DNA of 64,000 bases, from the NCBI GenBank assembly GCA_973895155.1, contig OZ316895.1:24366001-24430000 (forward strand), read 5' to 3'. This document shows, piece by piece, positions 11,785 to 23,284 of this stretch. The notes under the pieces were generated by a model, which had not been told where the DNA came from, made no database searches, and saw only the letters and a list, made by a program, of their open reading frames with translations. Both the position numbers and the translations under genes were made by a program. Position 1 is the first letter of the stretch. Every line of letters begins with the position of its first letter. Source of the stretch: Marsupella aquatica (Eukaryota; Marchantiophyta).

Positions 11785-14062
11785 ATGGCATTAGCACCAG
11801 CTCTTGCTTCTCCTCAACCTCAACTTCTAGACTCAAATCCCTCCCAGTCACCAGGTCAAGCTCGGACCTCAACGGCCCCTAAAGTAGCTGGTATTTCAGA
11901 CACTGCTCAAACTACAAAACCTCCATCGATTACAGTTGGCATTCCGACTATCAATGCTGGTGATGTTGCAAAAGTTTCTCCGCTATTAAGTCCCACCATT
12001 AAAGGTTCACCAATTGAGTTTGCTCAAAATTCAATCAGCAAGGAATTAATCTTGAAGGATATTCTTAAAGAGAAGCAGCACCTTGTTCATGAAAATGGAC
12101 TTCTGAGAGATCACTTAGGGGTAACATATTTGTTCGCTCTTTCAATGTCTCCATTTGCATAACTGAACCCAATGCAAGCACAAAGAAGTACAGTCTTAGA
12201 CATTCTCTTCTTAGGAATTCTCAAGTCAAGTAGATTTTCATGAATGGGCTGAAATGGAGAATAATGTTGTTAAGAATTGAAGCCATTGTGCAAAATCGAA
12301 GTTGACAGTCCAGTAATTATGAGATTAAACTCATTCAAGACACTTTATGTACTTATTACCCAAGACACTCTGACTGCAGAGGATAGTAGAGCAGTCTGCT
12401 GCCCAAACAGATGAGGAAACTAAAAGCATGACCGAAGAAGATGGATCTGACGATGAGGATATCCCGGAGTATGGCAGTAGAAGTTCATTATCTAGAAGCA
12501 GTTTTATAGGAGGAGGATTCTCCATCGAAACCAGTGAGGAAGACTACAACTTAAGTGACTTGTCAATCCCAAAATTGAACGCTGAAGAGAAAAATGATAT
12601 TGCAAGCAAAGAAAATGCCCAGCTTCACAAGGAGATGGATGAATGTAGGAGTACAAATGAAAGACTGTTAGATGAATTAAGGGCTGTGTACGATGAGTCT
12701 GACTTAAGAATTGGTGAAGTTCGACGAGATCGAGCAGACTTTCAAAGGGATGTCATGGGTGATGCACAAAATAAGGGTTTCAAGAGAGCGAATGCTCACA
12801 AAGTTCTCAAGTACAAATTAACCTTCTCATGATGATTGCATTCAAAGAATATTTTTTAGTATAGTCACCTAGGAAAGAAATTCACAGTTCATCTGGTTGT
12901 TCCACATGTATTGATGATAGTATATCAATGTGACTAGTAAGTATCTTGCAATCGTCAAATTATTACTAAATTGAGTAGGCAAAAGTTGTAGACATATTAT
13001 ATGAGTATTAGACGTATCGGGAAATATGTTTGCAACCACTCTTTGCAAGAAGTATAAACATGAAAACTCAGCATTATGATGACCTATTCCAGCCAGGTTT
13101 CTTGGAAATTCATACATTTAGTTGGCTTTGCCTTGAGGGAGGCATATCTATGAACTTTTGGTTTAATGATTGTTCTATATTGAAGAACTTGGGTTTGTTT
13201 TCAAATCACCTCTAGTGGGCCTCAAGGACAAAAGTAGTTTTGTCAGAACTAAGAGAGCTTAATGAAGGTTCATGACTGCTTTCAGAAAAGCGGTTAGTAC
13301 TTAGATCGACTCAGTTGAAAGTGATATCCAAATATGCTAAGTAAAATTCAGAACATGTTGCTGCATCAGGTTTTTGGAAGCAAAGATTAAGTACAAGGTT
13401 GCAAAAGCAAAGAAAGTGCATGAGAGAAATCAAGCACTTCATGTGGTGATAGCACGGACGGGCAAACAATTGGGTATGAAGAAAGAGCTTGCAGATGTTC
13501 TCCATGCAGTAGATTTTGAGCAACTACACATCCACAAGCAACAAAATCAACAAAGACTTGCAGATAAAAGTCACGAACTTCAGCGCTTAAAGTCAAGCCA
13601 TGCCAAAGCACAAGAGGCATTGTTCATTTGATGTGCTTTTATCCAGTTTGTTGTTCATTAATATCAGTATGGACAAAATGCTACTTGCACATACAAATCC
13701 TTACATGCATCCATCAGATTGAGGTGGAAAGCTAGTGTTCATCAGAAAAGCAAAAGAGAAATAGTTTACCTTGGGCGATCATAATATTAGATCATGCTAG
13801 GTTTCTCAAAATTATTGTGAGTTTCTATTGCAGGTTTAGATGTTTGATCTCATAGAATAGCGAAGACATCTATATGTGTAAACCATATCATCTACGGGCT
13901 GGGGTGAACTGGTTTCTCAATATTCCGAAAGAATATGTATGCAGATGTCTGAGCTGATATGAACTTTATGTACTAAACTGAGAAAACATGTAAGGAACGT
14001 ACTCTGTGAACAATATGCTGGTTACCCACTTCCTTTGGATCCTAAGTGATCTCCGTTTTTGG

Positions 14063-14096
<34 letters not shown>

Positions 14097-15592
14097 AAGA
14101 TATTTCCCTTCAATTCTAAGTGACTCTGGTTGTGGTTCTTCCAGGCACTTGAAAGCTCATCAATCAAGCTACAAGATCTCATAAACAACAGGAACCAAAC
14201 CTTAAACGATTTCAACAACTCTGAGCCTCAATTGGCACATGTCAAGAAAGATATTGCAAGAATAACCTTGAAGAAGGTACATAGTCAATTTTTGATGTTG
14301 CTACAAATATGTTCAAGTTGAAGTATCATCATCAAGATTGGCCCAAACCATTTGGAAGGAATCTTGTTTAGAGTTTTGAAACATGCTTCCAATTAGTCAA
14401 CTGAAGTCAGATCAAAATGATCATTGATTTCATTTGATAGGCTGTAATAATCAAAAAAATTAACTGAATGATGCTTAACTAGCAGGGACATTTCAATAAA
14501 ACTGCCCAGATTGCTTAGCAATAGGCAAGTTACGTTGAGATTTAATATTTCAAGGTACTGCCCGTCTATATAGTAATATGAATAAATATCACCATATGAC
14601 AGGAACGGCTTGATGAGCTATATCATATATTTGTACAAGAAAGAGATGCACAATTAGGCGAATCCCAACCTAATGTGTTAGATTACATGCAAGTGAAAGA
14701 TCAAGTGCACCGCCTGAAAAAAGAATACAAGAAGTGGACTAGTAAGGTGCGTATTTTGACAAGCTATCTGGCCTTACATTAAGGTACATAAATGAGCTTT
14801 GAGTCTTATTCTAAAACAATTATAACAGTAGCTAACACATTTTTTTACAGCACAAATTAACTGTTGAAACCTTAAGCCAGTGACCTGCTTTGATCCCTTT
14901 TCCCTGCTTTGATCCCTCCAACAAGCTTCTTTTCCTTCCCTTTGTTGTTTCAAGTTGGTCATTGGTTGTAATCTTCCAAGGTTTTCCATCCTCTTAATTC
15001 ATGCCTATCTTGTGCTTTCTCCCACAAAAAATGTGCTTCCCTCAACCATGCAGCTGTTTTTTTCTTCCCCTGCTTCCTTGTTTCAGGTAGGTTAATCATA
15101 CTGACAATGCTTTAAGACAGTTGAACTTTTGAGTATTCTTGCTATTTGAGATTGTTTGGAAGATTCAAAGTGGGATCGTTGTAGGTTTATTTCTGAGGTG
15201 GATATCAATGGGGAACATCAGAGTACAAAATATTGAAATGAGGAAAACATGATTGCGACAAAACTTGTCTACAATTCTATCATAATAGAAATTATCCAGA
15301 GAGAAACATCCTGGGTTTATTTTAGTACCCACTAGATTTTCAAAACCACCAAACTTTTGAAGATCTTATGAGTACTGAGATAGATTAAGTTCTCTGAGTC
15401 ATAGGACCAACCTGCTAAGTAAGTTAATACCTACATACTCGATTGATTGCTTTAACTTATAGACTTGAGTGCTTTTGTACGAAACAGGCAGAGGTTGCTG
15501 AATTATGTTCCCAACAAGGAAGTAATATTCAATCCGAGAAAGATACGTCCTCTATAAATGGAACCCAACTGGTTCCTGGAGAAGCTTTCTGA
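11785..15592 (+). CDS. CCDC113: CCDC113/CFAP263-like axonemal coiled-coil protein, six exons
   Basis: Six exons join with consistent phases: 11785-12120, 12380-12810, 13370 to about 13627, 14145-14276, 14603-14746 and 15488-15592. Donor and acceptor sites are canonical except the exon 3 donor, which I could not place. The protein is ~465 residues. A Pro/Ser/Thr-rich N-terminus is followed by an acidic stretch (TEEDGSDDEDIPEYG) and then long coiled coils. The coils match animal CCDC113 in its DUF4201-type core: KVLKFLEAKIKYK; ELADVLHAVDFEQLHI (human VSEALHDVDFQQLKI); and the C-terminal PNVLDYMQVKDQVHRLKKEY against the human PQVMTYV region. CCDC113 is a cilium/flagellum and basal-body protein. 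In a plant it would serve the motile sperm. The related CCDC96 is less likely because of the C-terminal match. The start at 11785 (MALAPALA) is preferred over 11746, but both are in frame. Confidence 0.8.
14065..14094. repeat. AT dinucleotide microsatellite
   Basis: About 15 AT units in the intron just before exon 4 of the CCDC113-like gene. A likely length-polymorphic site. Confidence 0.95.
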
Positions 15593-18500
15593 AGTCATTC
15601 CTGGCTGATAAATTTTGTACACATAGCAACATTGTTACCCACCTTAGTGACAGGTATTAGCATATCATAAATAGGGAAATCCATGCAAAGTAGCTTTAAT
15701 TTCAAATGTTATAATTAATTAGTTTACATTAGAACACGGGTTTACCATATTCAAAATAATATATATCTTAGATTACTGTACCACCAGCGATTACTCTCAC
15801 AGTTGCCCAATTTTGGAATGTTACACATGATTTTGCATAGGCCAGAATCATGTTATATTGATCAGGTACACATCATTTAGGAAAATAATTAATAAATATC
15901 GTTTGAGAAATATTTGGAGTGTGATGGGCCTCCCAAACGGGTGAATCATCTCATATTGATAGTCTGTGGCTAATAGAACAAAGACAATACTCATTATCAA
16001 GCTGCTATATGGTGAATCCACCTTTAGATTTTGTCTTATTCAGATTTTTTGTTTAGTATTTTTATTTTAATGTGCCTTAGCTAGGTGAATCATTTGTATT
16101 AATTTGAGTTTTTGAATTAACTTTTGGATCCCTTGTAATTCTAGTGAACTTAGAGTATTTTGAATGTATTTGGCTCCCCTCATATATGTTTGATCTTTCC
16201 TTTTCAATGGATCACTCCTTAGTGAATTATCATTTTTCTCATGAGAATGAGAGAAGTGAGTTTGAACAATGTGCACATTTGGTGTACTAAGTTCCCTCAT
16301 GGTTTAGTTTACAAAATTTAATATGGTTTTAATTGTCATTACCTAAGAGCAAGTGAAAATATGTACTGTATGTGCACAACTCTTTAGTACCTTTATATTT
16401 TCTTGGTCATAGTGTGCTTTTCTATGCATGTGTACTATGTCACTCACTTTTAATTACAAAATATTAATTTTTTAGCATATACTTTACATGTACTTACTTC
16501 TTTTATCATAAAATAAATCAATGAATTACATATCACTACAAGACAAAAAAAAGGCATGTTCCAGGATGAACATGGGATGAACATGCTATATGGTGAATAC
16601 ACCTTTCAGTTTTTGTCTCATTCAGATTTTGTGTCCAGTATTTTGATTTTAATTCTACTTAACAAGGTTAATCATTTATATTAATTTGATTTTGAATTAA
16701 CTTTTAGACCCCTTTGAATGTTAGTGAACTTAATGTATCTGGGCTCCCCTCATAAATGTTTTATCTATCCTTTTCGATGACTCCTTAGTGAAATCTCTTT
16801 TGTCTCATGAGAGTGAGAGGAATGAATTTGAACAATGTGCGCATCTGGTGTACTAAGTTCCCCTCATGGTTTCCTTTACAAAACTGGTTTTAATTTGAGT
16901 TGACTGTCATCACCTAGAAGCAAACGAAAATCTGTAGTGTATGTGCACAACTCTTTAGTACTTTTGTACGTTTATTTGCATGTGTATTTATGGCTTTGTG
17001 TGTTATGTCATTGACTCTAAATTAGCAGATATAAATTTCTTGGCATAATTATACTTTACATGTACTTACTTCTTTTATCATAAAATAAATTAAATGAGTT
17101 ACATATCACTACAAGACAAGAAAAGAGTAATGTTCCAGGATGAACATGCTATACTATATCGAAAGTTATCAACCATCCCCTCTATGACCAAATCCTGTAA
17201 CGGTTTGAAGGTTCCTCCTGTTGCAACATCAAAATTAGATCTGAGAGCCTTCTATACTATGAGGAAAGTCTGGCACTCCTATATATTTGACACAGAATAA
17301 CCTAATTGCCACACTGGGGACTAGCTGGGCTTTTAATTGGACTCTCTGTACCTTTTGGCACCTTTGGCCATTTGAGGACCACTTATCTTGGTTGTTCACT
17401 CAGCTGTCCATCGAGTGTCCATAGAGCATGAGACAGACAAATGCTGATTGTACATAGAACCATGGTAAGGTTGGGCAGAACAGTTATATTCCGCGTATAT
17501 CTGTAAAGAATAATCTTGAGCATCTTGCACGGAGCTTGCACTATCTTGCACAATATGGGAAAGACAGAAAGCCTTATGCAAGATCAAGAGAAAAGGTAGC
17601 CCAGCATTGTGTGAAAGTGAAGGTAGCAGTTGATTGGATTGGATTCAAACTTCAAGCTGCACAATTGGCACTAAGAGAAAACTCTCAATTTATATTTTTT
17701 CTGCCTAAAAAACAAAAGAGCAATTGATTCCATGAAGTAGCACCCTTACTTTTTATTTTTGGATTTGTAGAACTAGAACCTACCTGGTACCAAGCGCTTG
17801 TGATGCACACAACATGGCCGGGTTGAACATGGATTGAACTGGGCCAGCTAGAGCATAATCCATTAGCCATAGACATAGAGGCATCAGGGAGATTTGAGTA
17901 TCAAAGACTAGTTGTTGTTTTTTTGTCTTTGGTCTTGAAAATCTTAGAGATATTCACAGCATTTAGATGTAAACATTGATTTATCAGTATTGACACTATT
18001 TTTAAAGTGATATTGCTACATGCTGTAGTGCCATCCTGGTTTTAAATGCAATGCCAAAATATTTTCCTGCTATTGTTTTGGTATTTTTAAAACTAATGTA
18101 ACACTGAAAAGTCAGTGTTTACATCAAAGTTCTTTGTAGGTTTCACAGGTGGCACCATAAAAGTTTTGTCACAGATCCAGAATTTTAATAACTATATGTT
18201 TATGCACTGACCTTGATGGCACTAGGATGAAAGTGAAGCCCGGATGGACCACCATGTTGGTCCCAACGTGGACCATATTTTGGTGGTCCTTTGAGTTTTG
18301 GGCTTATGATTTGATGATTATGAGATTTAGAATGATTTTTTTAGTTTTTCACCGGCAAGGCAGAAAAAGGAGGAGAAGGAGGAGACACAAAAATGGGCAC
18401 AAAAATACACAAGCCATAATACTTCATATTAATACAATGAAAATTAATCTAACAGAATTTACCATTCCATGATGAATAATTCAACCAAAATGACCAAAAA

Positions 18501-19839
18501 ATCACAGTCATTTTGTTGGAAGTGTAGCTTACCTACTCCGGCCCTCTAATGCATACTCAAAACTACAAAATATTTGAATGTATGAACATCAAATGTGGGA
18601 AATTGTGGTCCATGGGGGTTCCAAAGACCAACCATGGGAACATCAATTTTGCACTTGGATACACCTAATGCAGATTTAACAAGATCAGCAAGTTGTTGCT
18701 TGTACAGAAAGTATACCATAAAGTGGACAAATATAGGAGGCCATGATCAACAGTCTTCATGGGTTGTCCATCCATCCATGCCCACATGGGAAGCCGTTGC
18801 ACCCTCTAGGAACTCAGGGAGGCCCAGTTCACACCCCAACTTTTTCTTCTCCCTACCTTTTCTTTACCAGACTTTTTAGTTTGCTGCTCAGTAGGGCTTT
18901 AGTTCTTTTGCATAGTAGGGCACTCTCAAGCTTTTTGGCTCTTTAGTCTTCCTGGGTTTTCTGGCCTTTACTGGGTCTAGTGCTTTTGGAATCCCCTCTC
19001 CAAGTTTGACACCTGTTGTATTTTTGGCAGCTTGATATATAATTTTTTGTAGTCTAAAGTAGATGACACCAGAATCTCCTGAAAACCAATGTACCTCCCG
19101 CCTTCACACCAAAACACAATTTTAGAAACTGTCACTTAGTAGGAAAAATGATCAATCTACAAAAAAGGACCAAAACAAAGTACAAAGGCGAAAAGAGAAA
19201 TGAGAAATATGTCTAGAGTGGACAAACACCAACTTCGAAAGAAGATGGCAAATGCAAACCTCGAAAAAGGAAACGATCACTTGTAGTGGATCCTTTAGTT
19301 TTGACGTGGGTCCCATAAGAAAGCTAAGCTAACTTTAAGGAAAACGGAGAAAATTGTTGGGATGGTTTTGTTGGCTGTAGGATTTCTCTGTGTTGCAGGA
19401 CCATTCAAATCATAGGCTGGGACTTCAGCGGGAGTCTCCAGTTCACCTTTCCTTTCCATGAGAAATTGACCTAACTCTCATCAGTAGCACTAAAGTTTCT
19501 AATTGAGGAAGGAACGAAAGAAAAGGTCTGTACTTGCAAAGATTGCAGAGTGGAATAAGGTCTCTACTGCAGTTTCATTTGCCCGACGTAGCGTAGTTCC
19601 AACTGCGTTTCTGGTGTAGTTATATGGTCGATACCAACAAAACAAATTCCATTGGACATAGAGGAAGCCGCTTCTAATGAGCCCAAGAAACGCCGATTGC
19701 ATGGCATATCAAGGGAGAAGTCCATTCCAACGGGAATTCCTTACCCTTCAACTTGTTGGATTTCAAACAGCAATACCAGCTCGAATTGTGTTTCCCCTAA
19801 AGCAAAGCAGGGGTTTTTCGTCTGTGAGAGAAATCTTTA
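15593..19839. other. AT-rich intergenic region
   Basis: No gene recognised. It holds a diverged tandem duplication (see 16005-17155). Short open frames such as 17094-17300 and 18595-18946 lack recognisable domains. Confidence 0.5.
16005..17155. repeat. ~575-bp diverged tandem duplication
   Basis: GCTATATGGTGAATxCACCTTT starts copies at 16005 and 16585. TACATGTACTTACTTCTTTT recurs at 16485 and 17057, and GTTCCAGGATGAACATG at both ends. The copies differ by many substitutions and small indels, so the duplication is old. Confidence 0.85.
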
Positions 19840-20168
19840 ATGGACATGGACTTCTCTCTCATTGCACCAGATCCACACACCCTCACCTCTGGTCTTGCGC
19901 TTATAGTTCCAGTGAAACACGGAGAACTACTAGAAACGTTGACCAAGATGCTTAATTGATTCCATCAGACACTTCTCACTCATTGCAACAGATCCACACA
20001 CCCTCACCTCTGGTCTTGCGCTTACAGTTCCAGTGAAACACGGAGAACTACTAGAAACGTTGGCCAAGATGCTTAATTTGATTCCATCAGACAAACCTCA
20101 CTTTCTCTCAGAGGCAGTGAGAGAAGTCCAGTACACCACAATAGAAGTCGGTACTTGGGATTAGTTGG
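19840..20168 (+). other. Coding-like 121-bp tandem duplication, unidentified protein remnant
   Basis: Two copies (from 19850 and from 19971) each encode nearly the same peptide: DPHTLTSGLAL(I/T)VPVKHGE, then LLETL(T/A)KMLN. The second copy continues in frame to LIPSDKPHFLSEAVREVQ and TTIEVGTWD before a stop at about 20166. Synonymous-looking differences and the shared reading suggest a real exon that was duplicated. The 121-bp period is not a multiple of three, so the two cannot both be read in one frame. The family is not recognised. Confidence 0.35.
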
Positions 20169-20169
20169 A

Positions 20170-21033
20170 AGAAAGAATAGTATGCATTTAGTAGTGGACG
20201 GAGCTGATTGATTACAGTTTCTTAATGTATTTTGGCCTTCGTTGTGAGTTTGCCTGCCGACTTTTAACAGAGAGCGCGTGTATTTCTTTGGGAATTTCGG
20301 ATTTTGTGATTACTTCTCTCATTCGATCTTCGAAGGCATGATCTGTACAAGATGCTGTGGTTCGGGCCGGGGAAGCAAGCTTTCAGCGCCAGGTGTGCGT
20401 CTACTGCAGCGCAAAAGTAAGACAATTGTTCTCCTTTTGCCTCGAGTGGGTGGGTTGAAAAGTTTAGGTTCTTTGCCCCTCTCAGGATCTCATACCCTCC
20501 GAGCTCCTCTCCATTTGTGCGCTCGTCAAACATTTTAGACCTACACACGCTGTTCGCAAGTTGTCCAGAATTTTTTAAATACCGTTGTATACGAATTAAA
20601 TGAAAGAATTAACACAGTTGTTTGACATTTCTGATTCCAAATGTTAGAAGCCGACAATTTGAGCGAGGATTTAGATTCCTTGCACTGATAAGACCATCCA
20701 GTAAGTGACTCTACGATTTATCATTCGAGTAGGCAGGGGACAGGTCAGAATGGGGCTGCCCTTAGGCAAGCCAAATTCTCCTCACTGCTTTTCCTATGAC
20801 AAACAACATCGAACTCCCAATTAGAAAAATGGAGTGAGCGTAGTCTAAATATGGGAAACCAACATGTTGGAAGAAGAGAAATGGATAATTGTGAATAAGA
20901 TAGGGCTGAATTTCTTAGTCTTTTAAACTTCTCAATTCGCTGCATAAAAGTGGTTCACGGTTGTGCAGTCAGGGCCAAGAGCACACCTCAAACGGGGAGC
21001 ATTGGAGATGTGAGTACGGATGTTGCAGGATGA
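20170..21033. other. Region upstream of the DDAH pseudogene
   Basis: No recognisable gene. It would be expected to hold the promoter and any first exon of the DDAH-like gene. No start codon in frame with the first recognisable DDAH exon was found. Confidence 0.4.
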
Positions 21034-23284
21034 AAGGTACCCAGAGCAGCCATTGTACGCAAAGTGCCCGAAACTTTCTGGTGTGTCTATGGGAGACCAT
21101 CAGCACCGATTAGTGTAGAGCTTGCAAAACAGCAGCATGCTGCCTACGTGAATGTTCTGAATGGTACGCTCTGCATCTGACTACAGAAACTGTGGTGATG
21201 TCTGTTCATTAGGTCTAGAGCATACTCGCAAGTCTGCACGAAATACAAACTGTCTCTTTTGACCTTTCACATTACCAAGATTTTAAATCTCTTTGCAACA
21301 CAAAGAAGTAAGATAATTGACATCAAAGTGACTATGTTTTAGGATATGGCAGGGTTGATGCAGGAGGTCGTTGAACTCCCTCCGGACAATGCTTTCCCAG
21401 ATTGTCCCTTTGTTGACGACACTGCGGTGGTTATTAGGTCAGCATTTTGAAAAAATTGAAGGGAGCAAGGGACAATCCTGTAAAATAACTGAGGCGATGA
21501 GAGCTCATTTGCTTTCATTATGAGAGCTCTTCGCCTGCCCGGGGTGTTTGTTGGTCTTTAGGTCTCCAATGTCACAGTTTCGGCTATCTGTTCTTATTTC
21601 ACTATTAGTTCGTCCATATCAGCCACTGCTCTATATTAACAGACGTACACTAGTCTACATTTTGATATTCTGAAAAGGCTTTCAAGTCCGCCATGTTGCA
21701 GATTCTAAATCCGGCTGCCAACCTTACTGATTTGGGTTACTGTTTTTGTAATTCAAAAGTCACATGCTATATCACTGGTAGTGTTTTCAAAATGCTTCGA
21801 ACTATGCCCTCTGAGATTTGCAAGATTTGACCGAAGTAGTGCCAATGACAACTAATCCCACATCTGCATTCCATCATGCCGAGCCCGATCAAGCACTTAA
21901 TGTTGACGCAATCTTTCTCAATAGCGCTGCACCTGGTTATTCGTTATGTTAATCTAGTGGTAAGTGGGACAATTCTCAGTCGGTCATGTAAGTATGAGCC
22001 CTGTACATTGCATATTCCAGAGACTTCACGGTTAATCTGTTTTCTTTGTGCTCCGCATTGCAGTTGATTGATGGAATTGATTGGATACAGGGTGCACCTT
22101 CCAGGAGAGGAGAAGTAGCTGTTGTTAGAGGCGCTCTTAGAAGTCTTGGCGTTCAACAAGCTGATGTCCAATTTTCTTCGTTAATTGATGGCGGAGATGT
22201 TCTCTTCGCTGGAGGCATGCTATTCGTTGGCTAAGGCAGGTCGTTATTTCTAGACATCTTTGTCCAGAAATTGTAATTGCCAGGTTGCTTTAGAGCTGGT
22301 TCGTTCATGTCTGTGGAGTTTCTACAAGTCTTAACTAAGCATATTGTATCGGTCTGGATAATTATGAGATACATGGCTCACAAAAGAATTTTGTTTATTT
22401 CTTCACCCAGGAGAACAAATGAATATGGAATGAAGGCGCTAGCTGAAACATTTGAAGGGATACCCGTAGTACCCATTGAAGTTCCTCAAAGCTTACATCT
22501 GAAGAAAGGTATGTTCTTCCACTTAGCCGGGCAAATACTTTTTCTTGTTTCCTGAATGAAACAGGCTGGCCCGTGCTGGTGCATCTGCGGTATTCTGCGT
22601 CATGCCATGAAACCCTTGCACCACTGCAAGACTCGTGATGTGGCTTGCTCGTACTGCCTCCCGACGTCCAAGTTTGTAATTAAGAGTTTCACAACTCTAC
22701 ATAGGAGATGAGAAGGATACTCTATGTACATTTCTCATGTTTAGGATCTCCATCCCAAAGTCAATCAGGTTGAAGTGATTGGATTAATCCCGAGATCTCT
22801 GAATTGACTCACTAAAGACACCAGTATGGTTTATTTCCCAGTGCATCTTAAACAACCTGTTCCATCTTTCAACGCGTTTAGCTTTGGGTTCCTTAGTGGG
22901 AACGTCTTCTTAACATTCAGCCTGCGCGATGGTACTGTCGGGTGGATAAGACCGCGTTAAGCCTGCAAGTAAGAGTCTAACAAGTGGCTTGGTTGGGTTG
23001 ACCAGTTCTTTCATCTGTTGGCCTCAATCTACTTGCCTGCGAAGATACAACTGAAGCGAAAGGTATATATGTAGCCATTCAAACTGTGGCCCCATATTCA
23101 AGTCCATCATTGTATCACCAGCAGGAGCTGCCAACACACTGCTAGTCGGAAACACTGTCGTGTATCCCAGCGGATATGGCAAGTCTTTTGAAATTTACAT
23201 ATGATACGGGTGCAAGTAAAGTAGTACCAGTTAATATTCGGAGTTTCATAAAGCTGACGGTGGACTTACATTCCTGTCTATATT
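21034..23284 (+). pseudogene. DDAH: Dimethylarginine dimethylaminohydrolase (DDAH) pseudogene
   Basis: Exon-like blocks follow DDAH order. 21043-21163 (RAAIVRKVPETF, ELAKQQHAAYVNVLN) joins in phase to 21353-21437 (GLMQEVVELPPDNAFPDCPF, VDDTAVVI). Then come 22091-22231 (GAPSRRGEVAVVRGAL, LIDGGDVLFAGGMLFVG), 22411-22508 (RRTNEYGMKALAETFEG, SLHLKK) and about 23106-23284 (AANTLLVGNTVVYPSGYGK, VVPVNIR, KADGGLTFLSIFVS). DDAH hydrolyses methylated arginines (inhibitors of NO synthase in animals) to citrulline and uses a Cys-His pair. The His is kept (22496-22498). The catalytic Cys (TCCS in human, SCLS type in bacteria) is Phe here (TFLS, codon 23271-23273). A TAA follows FVG at 22232-22234, single-base frame breaks lie near 23191 and 23241, and no in-frame start was found. 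Several independent lesions make it a pseudogene. Some could be sequencing errors, but probably not all. Confidence 0.8.
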
